Of a stretch of 64,000 nucleotides of DNA, positions 1 to 9,247 are shown piece by piece. The notes beneath the pieces are model-generated. The model was not told the origin of the DNA. It saw nothing but the letters and a program-made list of their open reading frames with translations, and made no database searches. The DNA is from Leucobacter komagatae (GTDB taxonomy: Bacteria > Actinomycetota > Actinomycetes > Actinomycetales > Microbacteriaceae). Positions within the stretch are counted from its first letter, which is position 1, and each line of letters starts with the position of its first letter. Location of the stretch: contig NZ_VFON01000001.1 of the NCBI RefSeq assembly GCF_006716085.1, positions 1,240,001 to 1,304,000 on the forward strand, given 5' to 3'. The position numbers and the translations under genes are program-made.

Positions 1-118
1 CCGCCCGCTGCAGCCGCGAGGGCCGCGGGAGCGAACCGACCTGCTCCGTCGGCAGCCCGTCAGCGGGCCACGGCCGCACCCCGGCCGCGCCGAGGGCGAT
101 GCCCGCCGCCGCGACCAC
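1..118 (-). CDS. MetE-like (cobalamin-independent methionine synthase family) protein, 5' part only
   Basis: This reading frame starts with GTG at 118-116, overlapping the metE stop by one base (TAGTG), and runs open off the left edge. The 39 visible codons end in LPTEQVGSLPRPSRLQRA. This resembles the N-terminal zinc-side strand of short, single-domain MetE/COG0620 proteins, which usually begin with TE-x-V/I-G-S-x-PRP. If so, it encodes a second, shorter methyltransferase of the methionine synthase fold, co-transcribed with metE. The true start could be slightly further in, and the product name rests only on this short motif. Confidence 0.55.
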   Translation of the reverse strand, partial: MVAAAGIALGAAGVRPWPADGLPTEQVGSLPRPSRLQRA

Positions 119-2445
119 TACGCCTCCGCGCGCACGGCCTTCGCGGCCGTGACGAGGTTCTTGAGGCTTGCGACGGTCTCGTCGTAGCCGCGCGTCTTCA
201 GCCCGCAGTCGGGGTTCACCCAGAGCTGCTCGCCCGGGATGCGGGCAGCGGCGATGCGGATGAGCTCGGTCTGCTCGTCAACGCCCGGCACGCGCGGCGA
301 GTGGATGTCGTACACGCCCGGGCCGATGCCGCGCGAGTAGCCGTGGTCGCCCAGCGGCTCGACAACGTCCATGCGGCTACGCGCCGCCTCGATCGAGGTG
401 ACATCGGCGTCGAGCCCATCAACGGCCTCGATGATCTCACCGAACTCCGAGTAACAGAGGTGCGTGTGGATCTGCACCCCGGCGCCCGCGCCGCCCGTCG
501 CGAGGCGGAACGAGCCGACCGACCAATCGAGGTACGCGGCCTGCCTCGCGCGGTCGAGCGGCAGCAGCTCGCGGAGTGCAGGCTCGTCGACCTGCACGAT
601 CCCGATGCCGGCGTCGACGAGGTCGGCGATCTCATCGCGAAGCGCGAGCGCGACCTGCGACGCCGTATCGCCGAGCGGTTGGTCGTCGCGCACGAACGAC
701 CACGCAAGAATCGTCACGGGCCCCGTGAGCATGCCCTTCACCGGCTTGTCGGTGAGCGACTGCGCGTACTCCGACCAGCGGACCGTCATCGGCGCGGGCC
801 TGGAGACATCACCCCAGAGAATCGACGGGCGCGTCGCCCGGCTCCCGTACGACTGCACCCACCCGTGCTCGGTCACCGCGAACCCATCGAGCAGCTCCGC
901 GAAGTACTGCACCATGTCGTTGCGCTCGGCCTCGCCATGGACGAGCACGTCGAGCCCTATCTCCTCCTGCAGCCTGATCACGCTCGCGATCTCATCGCGC
1001 AGAAACCCCTCGTACGCGGCGGTATCGATCTCCCCGCGCACGAATGACGCGCGGGCCTTCCGGATCTCCGGTGTCTGCGGGAACGACCCGATCGTCGTCG
1101 TTGCGAGCTGCGGAATGTTCAGCGTGCGCTGCGCGTCCCTGCGCTCCCCCTCCGTGACGCGGTTCCGGTCGGGCTCCCCCGCCGCCGCGACCCGCGCCCG
1201 GATCTCGTCGACGTGCACTCCCGGCGCTGCGTCACGGTCGGCGAGCACCCGATCAACCTCCGCGAGATCCTGCTCGATCGACTCGCCCGCGAGCCCCTTG
1301 GCGAGCACCGCGACCTGCTCAACCTTCTGATCCGCGAACGCGAGCCACGACTTCAGTCGCGCGTCGAGCTTGGTCTCGTCGCTCACGTCGTGGGGCACGT
1401 GCTGCAGGCTGTTCGAGGTGCCAACGACGACGTTGATCCCGGCGGCTTGGAGCGCGCCGAGCGTCTCGAACGCCGCGCGCAGGTCGGTGCGCCAGATGTT
1501 TCGGCCGTCGACGACGCCCGCAACAAACTGCTTGTCCGCGAGGGCCGCCGCGAGCGAGCCGTCGGCGAGGGCAGCCGCGGGCAGGTCACCGCGAACCAGG
1601 TCGGCGTGCACGGCGTCGATGGGCAGCGCCGCGAGCCGGGTGGCCGCGGCGGCAGAGTCGCCGTAGGGGGCCGTGAGCAGGATCCGGGGGCGCTCGACCG
1701 CACCACCGAGCGCGGCGTAGGCGCGTTCGACGAGCGTGAGCACCTCCGTGCGCGGCACGCGCAGCGAGTCAGAGACGAGCGCGGGCTCGTCGAGCTGCAC
1801 CCAGCTCGCGCCCGCTGCGGCGAGCGCCCGGAGGATCTCGGCGTACACCGCCGTCACCTCGTCGAGGCGGGAGATCGGGTCGAAGCCGTTACCGGCGTCG
1901 TCCGAGGCCTTCGCGAGCAGCAGGTAGGTCACCGGGCCGACGAGCACGGGGCGGGTCTCAATGCCCTGCTCGCGCGCCTCGCGGTACTGCGCGACGAGGG
2001 AATCCGGGCGCGCGGCGAACGGGGTGCGCTCGTCAATCTCTGGGACCGAGTAGTGGTAGTTCGTGTCGAACCACTTCGTCATCTCGAGCGGTTGGTGCTC
2101 GCTGTCGCCGCGGGCGAGCGTGAAGTACGTCGCGAGGTCTGACCCGGTCTGCTCGCCGAAGCGTGCGGGAATCGCGCCGAGCGCGAGCGTCGCGTCGAGC
2201 ACCTGGTCGTAGAAGCTGAAGCTCTCGGGGACGGCGCCGCCCTCGGCAGTGAGCCCGAGTCCGACAAGTCGCGCTCGGGTGGCGGCGCGCAGGTCGGCCG
2301 CGGTCGCCACGAGCTCGTCCTCAGACAGTCGCCCCGCCCAGAACGCCTCGACGGCGCGCTTGAGCTCGCGGCGCCTTCCGATCCGAGGGTAGCCAAGGAT
2401 CGTTGCGGGCGGGAGCTGCGATGCGGGCTGCTCGGTTGCGGTCAT
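118..2445 (-). CDS. metE: 5-methyltetrahydropteroyltriglutamate--homocysteine methyltransferase (MetE)
   Basis: Cobalamin-independent methionine synthase transfers the methyl group of polyglutamylated 5-methyl-THF to homocysteine in the cytoplasm. The 775-residue length is normal for the two-barrel enzyme. The N-terminal barrel opens with ATILGYPRIGRRRELK. The C-terminal catalytic barrel starts near TTTIGSFPQTPEIRKAR and carries the zinc ligands in HTHLCYSEF and NPDCGLKTRGY. An in-frame start 19 codons upstream exists, but the ATG at 2445 is preceded by GGAGG at the right distance and gives the family-typical N terminus. A MetE-like gene follows with a one-base overlap. I saw no cobalamin riboswitch in the roughly 200-nt upstream region. 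Confidence 0.95.
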   Translation of the reverse strand: MTATEQPASQLPPATILGYPRIGRRRELKRAVEAFWAGRLSEDELVATAADLRAATRARLVGLGLTAEGGAVPESFSFYDQVLDATLALGAIPARFGEQTGSDLATYFTLARGDSEHQPLEMTKWFDTNYHYSVPEIDERTPFAARPDSLVAQYREAREQGIETRPVLVGPVTYLLLAKASDDAGNGFDPISRLDEVTAVYAEILRALAAAGASWVQLDEPALVSDSLRVPRTEVLTLVERAYAALGGAVERPRILLTAPYGDSAAAATRLAALPIDAVHADLVRGDLPAAALADGSLAAALADKQFVAGVVDGRNIWRTDLRAAFETLGALQAAGINVVVGTSNSLQHVPHDVSDETKLDARLKSWLAFADQKVEQVAVLAKGLAGESIEQDLAEVDRVLADRDAAPGVHVDEIRARVAAAGEPDRNRVTEGERRDAQRTLNIPQLATTTIGSFPQTPEIRKARASFVRGEIDTAAYEGFLRDEIASVIRLQEEIGLDVLVHGEAERNDMVQYFAELLDGFAVTEHGWVQSYGSRATRPSILWGDVSRPAPMTVRWSEYAQSLTDKPVKGMLTGPVTILAWSFVRDDQPLGDTASQVALALRDEIADLVDAGIGIVQVDEPALRELLPLDRARQAAYLDWSVGSFRLATGGAGAGVQIHTHLCYSEFGEIIEAVDGLDADVTSIEAARSRMDVVEPLGDHGYSRGIGPGVYDIHSPRVPGVDEQTELIRIAAARIPGEQLWVNPDCGLKTRGYDETVASLKNLVTAAKAVRAEA

Positions 2446-2653
2446 GGCGTTCCTCCGTGAAGTGGTGTGTGTCACCCGGCGGGTACCCCGGGCTCTCCCC
2501 AAGCTAGCTCCCGGCCCCGCCTTCGCACCCGCATGTTTCAGTTTGTGAATTACGAAGTGTTACGGCGATATGTCAGCATTCCACCTTGGCGGCTGCGCTA
2601 GACTTCGTGAAGCATCCGGGGGAAGCAACGCGTATTGAGAAACGAGTGACCCT

Positions 2654-4006
2654 ATGTCTCCCTCCACCACACCGAGCGGCGCAGTCCGAGAGGTCGGCAT
2701 CGCCGACATTTTCTTCTCCGTCACTGACCGCAAGGGCGTCATTAAGCACGCGAACCAGTTGTTCGTCGATTTCGCGAAGCTCGACTGGCAGACGCTGTCT
2801 GGGGCGCCGCACTCGATCATTCGGCACCCGGAGATGCCCGCGGGTGTGTTCTACGCCATGTGGTCAGAGCTGCTCGCCGGGCATCCCTTCGCGGGCCACA
2901 TCACAAACCTCGCGGCCGACGGCAGTGCATACTCGGTGTACGCAACCGTCACGCCACTCGGCGACGACAGCTACCTGTCCGTACGGATTCGCCCGATGGA
3001 TGAGGCGTCGGCTGAGTTCGCGAACGGGGCATACGCGAAGGTCGCTGAGTACGAGACAGAGCTGCGCCAGGCTGGCATCGGGAGGCGGTCGGCCGCTGAA
3101 CAGGGGGCGAACCGCCTGCTCGCCCTCATCAGCGCCGCGGGCCACGAGTCGGTCTCCGCGCTGCAGCGGCACACGCTCCCGCGAGAGATCGCTCGCCTCG
3201 AGCGTCGGGCGGCCCCGATCCCAGAGCGCCCCGGCGCCACCGGCGAGGTAGGCGAGCTGCTCACCGCGGTTGGCGCGGTCAATCGGGCGCTCACCTCGTG
3301 GACGGGCGAGCAGCACCGGCTCGCAACACTCTCAGAGTCGCTCAGGCGCATCGGGAAGGAGTTGCGCTCAGAGCTCGAGAGCGCGTCGACTGGCGTCGCG
3401 CGGCTCAGCCAACTTGCCTGCGAACGAGTCGTGCCGAAAGAACTCGTCGAGCCGCTCGCCGTGTGGACGCAGATGCAGGAGCTCATCGGGACGTACATCG
3501 ACGGGCTGCTCCGCGTACTGAACGAGCTTGACACCAACGGGATGGAGCACCGGTTCAGGGTCGCGCTCGCAAAGCTTCACACCCGCATGCTCGCCGCGTT
3601 CGCTGCCGAAATCATCGACAACCCCGAGAGCGAGACGAGCGGCCGGCAAGCAGCCATCGCGCTGTCGCAGGCGCTCAGGCTGGGGCTCTCAGCGATGATC
3701 GAGCAATCCCACTCGCACGCCGACCTCACGGCCCGCTCCGCGGCCACGATCACGCGGTCCGTCGAACTCCTGGCCATCCCCCGGGAGCTGCTGCTCGCCT
3801 GGCGACACGAAATCGACTCGGTCGAGCTGCCGCGGTCAGCGCGGCGGATCGCCGAGCAGATCGCGGACTCGGCGAACCGGCTCGGCGCCATCCTCACCGA
3901 GCTTCGAGGCATCGTCGACAAGTGCGGCGAGGTCGGGCTCGGGGCCGACCCGGCAGCGCTCAGGCCGCTCATCGCGCGGGTCGAGGCTCACACCGAAGCG
4001 CTGTGA
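2654..4006 (+). CDS. Aer-like PAS-domain protein with a long helical C-terminal region
   Basis: The protein has 450 residues. Residues about 15-115 form a PAS domain very like that of the Aer redox sensor, including IIRHPEMPAGVFYAMW and the GxxYxVxATVTPL strand. In Aer the equivalent Arg-His-Pro-Asp-Met segment is needed for FAD binding; here the Asp is Glu. The remaining 330 residues are alpha-helical, without transmembrane segments and without a recognisable chemoreceptor signalling tip, kinase or GGDEF/EAL domain. It may be a soluble flavin or redox sensor with an unknown output. A -10-like TAGACT lies at 2599-2604, about 50 nt upstream. The gene is divergent from metE and convergent with hflX. 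Confidence 0.75.
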   Translation: MSPSTTPSGAVREVGIADIFFSVTDRKGVIKHANQLFVDFAKLDWQTLSGAPHSIIRHPEMPAGVFYAMWSELLAGHPFAGHITNLAADGSAYSVYATVTPLGDDSYLSVRIRPMDEASAEFANGAYAKVAEYETELRQAGIGRRSAAEQGANRLLALISAAGHESVSALQRHTLPREIARLERRAAPIPERPGATGEVGELLTAVGAVNRALTSWTGEQHRLATLSESLRRIGKELRSELESASTGVARLSQLACERVVPKELVEPLAVWTQMQELIGTYIDGLLRVLNELDTNGMEHRFRVALAKLHTRMLAAFAAEIIDNPESETSGRQAAIALSQALRLGLSAMIEQSHSHADLTARSAATITRSVELLAIPRELLLAWRHEIDSVELPRSARRIAEQIADSANRLGAILTELRGIVDKCGEVGLGADPAALRPLIARVEAHTEAL

Positions 4007-4030
4007 CGAGCCTGCGCTGACGAGCCCGCG

Positions 4031-5635
4031 CTAAACCAGGAAGGCGTCGAGCTTCGCGAACATCTCGGGCGTGACGAACGCGTGCACCCGCGTGCCCGCC
4101 TCGTCGTACTCGAGTTCGAGCACGCGGTTGCGCTCGTGGAGCTCGGCGACGAGGTCACCGCGATCGTAGGGCACGACGACGGTCACCTCACGGTCGGGGG
4201 TCGGGATCGCGGCGTCGATCCGCTCACGCAGCTCTTCAAGCCCCTCGCCCGTGCGAGCGGACACGAAGACGCCAGTCGGGGCGAGCCCGTGCAGCAGCAT
4301 GCGGCGCGAGTCATCGATGAGGTCGGCCTTGTTGAACACAACGACCTCGGGGATGCCCTGAGCGTCGACCTCGGCGATCACGTCGCGCACGGTCTTGATC
4401 TGCGCCTCGGGGTCGGGGTGAGAAGCGTCAACCACGTGCATGATGACGTCGGACTCGCCGACCTCTTCAAACGTTGAGCGGAACGCTTCGACGAGCTGGT
4501 GCGGAAGGTTGCGCACGAAGCCGACAGTGTCCACGAAGGTGAAGCTTCTGCCATCCTGCGTCTCCGAGTGCCGCACGGCGGTGTCGAGCGTCGCAAAGAG
4601 CTGGTTCTGCACGAGTTCTTGCGTGCCGGTCAGCCGGTTGAGGAGGCTCGACTTGCCCGCGTTCGTGTAGCCCGCGATCGCGACCGACGGCACCGCCCCG
4701 CGTTTGCGGTTCGCGCGCTTGGCCTCGCGCGCTGGGGCGAAGCCTGCGATCTGCTTGCGCAGTCTGGCCATCCGGGTGTTAATGCGCCGGCGATCCAGCT
4801 CGATCTTCGTCTCGCCGGGGCCGCGCGAACCCATGCCCGCACCTGCCGCACCGACCTGGCCACCAGCCTGTCGCGACATCGACTCGCCCCAGCCGCGCAA
4901 GCGCGGCAGCAGGTACTCGAGCTGCGCGAGCTCGACCTGCGCCTTGCCCTCGCGGCTCTTCGCGTGCTGGCTGAAGATGTCGAGGATGACCGTCGTGCGG
5001 TCAATGACCTTCGCGTTCACAACGTCCTCGAGCGCGCGCCGCTGGCTCGGGCCGAGCTCGTCGTCGGCGATGACGGTGTCGGCTCCGAGCGCGCGCACGA
5101 GCTCTGCGAGTTCCTGGGCCTTGCCCTTGCCGAAGTAGGTTGCCGGGTCGGGGTTCGCGCGCCGCTGCAGCACGCCGTCAAGCACGGTCGCGCCGGCGGT
5201 CTCTGCGAGCGCCGCGAGCTCACGAAGCGAGTTCTCAGCCTCGTCGAGCGACTCTTGCGCGGACTTCGCGCGGGCAGAGCTGTAGACGCCGATCAGCACG
5301 ACGTTCTCGAGCCGCAGCTGCCGGTACTCGACGTCGGTGACGTCTTCAAGCTCGGTCGACAGCCCGGCAACGCGGGTGAGCGACGCGCGATCCTCACGAT
5401 CCATCTGGATCCCGTGGTCGCCATCATCAAGGTCGTCGTGGGCTGAACTGCCGAGCGCCTGGGCCTCCGACAGGTCGCGGATAACCGAGGCGCCCGCGCC
5501 CGCGGCGCGGCGAAGCACCCGCTCAAGCGGATCGTCGCTGGTTCCCTGCGCGAGAGCGTCGGACTGCTGGGGCGAGGTGACGTGCTCAGTCTCGGCCGTC
5601 ACGTCATCGGTCTTGTCGTTCATGAAATCACTCAT
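4031..5635 (-). CDS. hflX: Ribosome-associated GTPase HflX
   Basis: HflX binds the 50S subunit and rescues or splits stalled ribosomes in a nucleotide-dependent way. The N-terminal HflX domain contains the ATYFGKGKAQEL strand and ends in the glycine-rich GMGSRGPGETKIELDRR linker. The G domain follows, with G1 GYTNAGKSS, G3 DTVGFVRNLP, G4 NKAD and G5 SARTG. The protein is 534 residues from the chosen start and has a poorly conserved acidic extension of about 90 residues, common in actinobacteria. The ATG at 5635 lies 10 nt after a minus-strand TACACT (5651-5646), so the leader would be very short; the ATG at 5623 is an alternative. A GTG- or TTG-started upstream extension is not supported. Confidence 0.95.
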   Translation of the reverse strand: MSDFMNDKTDDVTAETEHVTSPQQSDALAQGTSDDPLERVLRRAAGAGASVIRDLSEAQALGSSAHDDLDDGDHGIQMDREDRASLTRVAGLSTELEDVTDVEYRQLRLENVVLIGVYSSARAKSAQESLDEAENSLRELAALAETAGATVLDGVLQRRANPDPATYFGKGKAQELAELVRALGADTVIADDELGPSQRRALEDVVNAKVIDRTTVILDIFSQHAKSREGKAQVELAQLEYLLPRLRGWGESMSRQAGGQVGAAGAGMGSRGPGETKIELDRRRINTRMARLRKQIAGFAPAREAKRANRKRGAVPSVAIAGYTNAGKSSLLNRLTGTQELVQNQLFATLDTAVRHSETQDGRSFTFVDTVGFVRNLPHQLVEAFRSTFEEVGESDVIMHVVDASHPDPEAQIKTVRDVIAEVDAQGIPEVVVFNKADLIDDSRRMLLHGLAPTGVFVSARTGEGLEELRERIDAAIPTPDREVTVVVPYDRGDLVAELHERNRVLELEYDEAGTRVHAFVTPEMFAKLDAFLV

Positions 5636-5713
5636 CTGATTCCCAAGTGTACGGTGTGGGGCTCTCACAGGCACGGTTGTTCGCTGCGGGCGCGCTTTGC
5701 CCGTGAACGCTGG

Positions 5714-5719
5714 GATACT
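5714..5719 (+). promoter_or_regulatory. Probable -10 element (GATACT) of a leaderless promoter for the methyltransferase gene
   Basis: GATACT ends 7 nt before the GTG at 5727, where transcription would be expected to begin. No Shine-Dalgarno sequence is present. Confidence 0.5.
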
Positions 5720-5726
5720 TGACAGC

Positions 5727-6368
5727 GTGAACCAGCACTACTTCTCAGAGACACCGGCCGGCGATTTCACTCCCCGCGAGATCGAGGTCGAGCTGGCGGG
5801 GGCCGCGCGACGCGTGCTCACCGCGGGCGGCGTCTTCAGCCCCGAGCACCTTGATCAGGGCACCGCGACGCTGCTCTCGGCACTCCCGGGTCTCACCGAG
5901 CTCGATGTCGTCGCTGACGCGACCGACGTGCTGCCCGACGCCGCCCCCATCCTCGACGTCGGCTGTGGTTGGGGGCCGATCGCGCTCGCGGCGGCTCTTG
6001 AGCACACCGATCGCGAGGTCTGGGCGATCGACGTGAACGAGCGGTCGCGCGAACTCACGAGGCGTAACGCCGAGCTGCTGGGCCTCGCAAACGTGCGCGT
6101 CGCCGCCCCCGAAGAGGTGCCGGCCGATCTCGCGTTCGCGGAGATCCGCTCGAACCCGCCGATTCGGGTGGGTAAGGAGGCGCTGCACGGCATCCTCACC
6201 GCGTGGCTGCCGCGGCTCGTACCCGGCGGCGCGGCGTACCTCGTCGTTGCGAAGCACCTCGGGGCAGACTCGCTGCAGCGGTGGATCGCGGAGTCGTTCG
6301 ACGGTTTCGAGGTCGATCGCGCAGCGCGGAAGAAGGGCTTCCACGTGATTCGGGCGATCAGGGACTGA
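5727..6368 (+). CDS. RsmC-type class I SAM-dependent methyltransferase
   Basis: The product is 213 residues. After a short N-terminal segment (NQHYFSETPAGDF), it has motif I ILDVGCGWGPIALAAA, an acidic motif II strand (VWAIDVNERS) and the catalytic motif IV as SNPPIRVGK. The NPP(F/I) signature is that of N2-guanine rRNA methyltransferases such as RsmC, which modifies 16S G1207, so an rRNA target is likely though not certain. The usual RsmC N-terminal half is missing; such single-domain versions are common in actinobacteria. The GTG at 5727 is preferred over upstream TTG/GTG codons because a -10 hexamer sits 7 nt upstream and the resulting N terminus starts with the conserved NQHYF. Confidence 0.85.
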   Translation: MNQHYFSETPAGDFTPREIEVELAGAARRVLTAGGVFSPEHLDQGTATLLSALPGLTELDVVADATDVLPDAAPILDVGCGWGPIALAAALEHTDREVWAIDVNERSRELTRRNAELLGLANVRVAAPEEVPADLAFAEIRSNPPIRVGKEALHGILTAWLPRLVPGGAAYLVVAKHLGADSLQRWIAESFDGFEVDRAARKKGFHVIRAIRD

Positions 6369-6458
6369 CCTCGCCGCTGCCCCTGCTGCGCGGGAGCCTG
6401 TGTGTCGCCTACGCGGCGTATGATGCAGCTCAGAGGACCACCTGGGAAGGGGGCGAGC

Positions 6459-9179
6459 ATGCCGCGTACTTCGCGCCCGAGCGCCCCACTCGCAACGCTT
6501 CGCGAAGCCGAACTTGACGAAGCGTGCCTCGCGCTCGCTGAGCCCGGGGCAGTCCTGCTCCTTGTCGGGGAAGCAGGGGCGGGCAAGCACGTGCTCGCCC
6601 AGCAGGCGATTCAACGCGAGATCGTCGGAGGAGGCGTCGCGAGCAGCCCGACGGTAGTGGCGCTCAACGCCTCGACGACGGTTCAGCAGATCCCGTTCGC
6701 GCTGCTCCGAGGGGTGCTCCCCCAAGCTGATGTTGCTGCCCCCGCTGACATTCCGGATGCGGCGGCTGGCTATGCCGCCGCCGTCGCCGCGTGGCCCGGA
6801 AGAGCGCCCGGGACGATCTTTCTCGTTGACGACGCCGACAGCGCCGACGATCTCACCCTCCAGGTCATCGCGGCGCTCGCCGGCGAACCAAACTATCGCG
6901 TGGTCGTCACCGCCCGCAGCCTCGCCGCGCTTCCCTTACCAATCTCGCAACTCCTCCGAGAGAAGCCCGCGACGATCATCGAACTCCCGCCGCTCGATCA
7001 TGATCAGTCTGCGGGGCTCGCGTGCCATCTGCTCGCCCCGCACGCCGTGGAGGCTGAGACCATCAGCCGCCTTCACCGCGCGAGCGGCGGCAACCCGCTC
7101 TTCCTCACCGAACTCGTCGCGAGCCTGCAGCGGTCTGGCGCGCTCACTCGGTTCGACGACCTTGTGAGTTGGACGTCCGACGCCGATGCCCCGGCGTCGC
7201 TCCCCGAGTTCCTCGTACGTGAGCTCTCGCGCACCTCCCCTACGACGAGGTCGGCGCTCCTCACCGTCGCCCTCGCCGAGCCTATCCCCGCCGCAACGCT
7301 CGCAGACCTTGGCGACATCGCGACGCCCGACGCGATCGACACCCTCCTCCACCACCGCGTGCTGCGTGAGGATCTCGCGCCCGACGGCTCTGCGCTGCTG
7401 CGTACGAGCAACCAGCTCATCGGCGATACCGTGCGGCAGGCGATCCCGGCCGGGCAGCGCATCAGGCTGCTCCGTCGAATCTCCGAGACGCTCCCCGCCG
7501 AGCTTGAACACGCGCCCGCCGAGACACTGCTGCGCGGCGCGGTCGTCCTCCTTGACGCGGGCCGGCTCCCACCGACCCCGATCATGTGGCGCGCGCTCAA
7601 CCTCGCGACAGCGACGAACAACTATAGGCTCGCTGTCCGCATCGGTCGGTTGCTCGGCGGCGACCAGAGCCTGAGCGAGCGCGACCGCCTTGAGGCGACG
7701 ACGGCGCGACTCACGGCAGCCCGGTTCTCCGGCGTCCCTGAGTTCCTCAACGAACCCGATTTGCTCCGGGCCCCCGCGCCCGAGAGCGGGTGGGCGAGGT
7801 CGCGCGACGGCGACCTCGCGACGATCCTCCCCGCGCCCGGGGACTCGGCCGACACTATCCTCTCTCGCATTCGACTCGGGCTCGCGCGCGCCGACGTGCT
7901 CCTATACCGAGACGACGATGTCGCTGGGGCGCGAGCGATCCTCGATCACCTGCGCAGCGTCCATTCCGACCCCGGCTCCGTCGCGCACGAGCTTGTCGTC
8001 AGCGGATCGTACGTTCGGCTCGCCTACGCGGGTGACTTCGCCGCAGCGCGTGCGCTCCGCGAGCTGCCCGGAGCGCCGCGGCGCGCTCCGGGCGCGATCC
8101 CGATCGCCGGGGCCGACATCCTCATCTCGAGCCAATCTGGCGACCTCCGCGCGAGCCGCGCGACCGCCCGGCATTCCCTGCCCGCCGCGCTGTCGCGAGC
8201 AGCTGAGTACCCCACTGCCGGGGGTGAGATCTTTGGGGCGCTGTTCATGAGCGAGGTTCTCCACGGCCAGGTCACGAGCGCGGCTCGACTGCACCACGCG
8301 CTGCTGCGCAGTGTCGAGCACCCGACCGCCGCGTACCGAGAGGGCACAGGGCTCATCGGGGTGATCACGGGAACGCTCGCACTCGTCGAGGGCCGGTGGG
8401 TCGACGCGACCGCGGAGCTCGGGGCGTCGGTCGAGGCGCTCAACCATTCGGATGGCACCGGTTTCCTTCCCGTCGCGCTCGCCGCTCGCGCCCACGCCCT
8501 CGCTGCTGGAGGCCGCGCGGCCGAGGCCGCAGAGACCCTCTCTCAACTCGAACACACGTCGCTGCGGGCGAGCCGAGTGTTCGAGGGGCCGATCAGGCTG
8601 GCATCGGTTATGGCACGCCTCTGGCTCGAGGACCCGGCCGCCCGGGACGCCGCGGAGCTTCTCGCGGACTGGGCCGGTGAACGCGGTCTTGCCCTCATCG
8701 AGCTGCGTGCGCTCCAGCTCGCAAGCCTCACACCCGACCCAGTCTCCCCCGCCTTGATCACGCGGGCCGAGCTGCTCCGCGACCGGATCGATACCCGCTT
8801 CGCCGGTGCGCTCGCGACCGTCGTGCGTGAGCGCGCGGCGGGCGGGCCCGTGGTCGACACTCCTGCTGTTCGCAGGCTCGCGCGGCACGGCGTGCTGGCA
8901 CCGTTGCGCTGGCGAGTGCAGCTCACTCCGCGGGAACGGGAGATCGCGGGCCTCGCCGTGCTCGGCTACCAGACCAAACGCATCGCGGCCAAGCTCAGGA
9001 TCTCGACGCGAACCGTCGAAGCGCACCTCGCCAGGGTCTTCACCAAGCTCGGTGTCAACGACCGCGAGGGGCTATCGCTCCACCTCGAGCAGCGCGGTTC
9101 GCTCTGGGAGCCGACGCGCTCGACTGTCTTCCCGGAGGACGTCACCGGCGACTTCACCGTCGAGGAGGGGGAAGAGTAG
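6459..9179 (+). CDS. Large LuxR-family (LAL-type) ATP-binding transcriptional regulator
   Basis: This is a 906-residue regulator with a STAND-type ATPase. The Walker A is GEAGAGKH (about residue 37) and the Walker B is TIFLVDDAD (about residue 120). A long helical TPR-like middle follows, and a C-terminal LuxR HTH (LTPREREIAGLAVLGYQTKRI, about 828-890). LAL proteins usually activate a pathway after binding an inducer, and the target is not evident here. The ATG at 6459 follows AAGGGGGCGAGC, a good ribosome-binding site, so it is preferred to the upstream ATG at 6402. A -10-like TATGAT occurs at 6419-6424. The gene converges on the surface-protein gene at 9248 across a strong hairpin. Confidence 0.85.
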   Translation: MPRTSRPSAPLATLREAELDEACLALAEPGAVLLLVGEAGAGKHVLAQQAIQREIVGGGVASSPTVVALNASTTVQQIPFALLRGVLPQADVAAPADIPDAAAGYAAAVAAWPGRAPGTIFLVDDADSADDLTLQVIAALAGEPNYRVVVTARSLAALPLPISQLLREKPATIIELPPLDHDQSAGLACHLLAPHAVEAETISRLHRASGGNPLFLTELVASLQRSGALTRFDDLVSWTSDADAPASLPEFLVRELSRTSPTTRSALLTVALAEPIPAATLADLGDIATPDAIDTLLHHRVLREDLAPDGSALLRTSNQLIGDTVRQAIPAGQRIRLLRRISETLPAELEHAPAETLLRGAVVLLDAGRLPPTPIMWRALNLATATNNYRLAVRIGRLLGGDQSLSERDRLEATTARLTAARFSGVPEFLNEPDLLRAPAPESGWARSRDGDLATILPAPGDSADTILSRIRLGLARADVLLYRDDDVAGARAILDHLRSVHSDPGSVAHELVVSGSYVRLAYAGDFAAARALRELPGAPRRAPGAIPIAGADILISSQSGDLRASRATARHSLPAALSRAAEYPTAGGEIFGALFMSEVLHGQVTSAARLHHALLRSVEHPTAAYREGTGLIGVITGTLALVEGRWVDATAELGASVEALNHSDGTGFLPVALAARAHALAAGGRAAEAAETLSQLEHTSLRASRVFEGPIRLASVMARLWLEDPAARDAAELLADWAGERGLALIELRALQLASLTPDPVSPALITRAELLRDRIDTRFAGALATVVRERAAGGPVVDTPAVRRLARHGVLAPLRWRVQLTPREREIAGLAVLGYQTKRIAAKLRISTRTVEAHLARVFTKLGVNDREGLSLHLEQRGSLWEPTRSTVFPEDVTGDFTVEEGEE

Positions 9180-9195
9180 TACGGGTCGCGCCACA

Positions 9196-9238
9196 CGCGT
9201 GTGGGCCCCGGAGCGCATCGTCCCGGGGCCCACACGCG
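9196..9238. terminator. Bidirectional hairpin terminator between convergent genes
   Basis: A perfect 16-bp G+C-rich stem (9196-9211 with 9223-9238) encloses an 11-nt loop between the LAL regulator and the surface-protein gene. There is no U-tract, as is usual for actinobacterial terminators. Confidence 0.8.
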
Positions 9239-9247
9239 GCGCAGTCG

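Noticed and set aside
1213..2142. 309-codon plus-strand frame antisense to metE
   Set aside because: Shadow of metE; no start signal or family.
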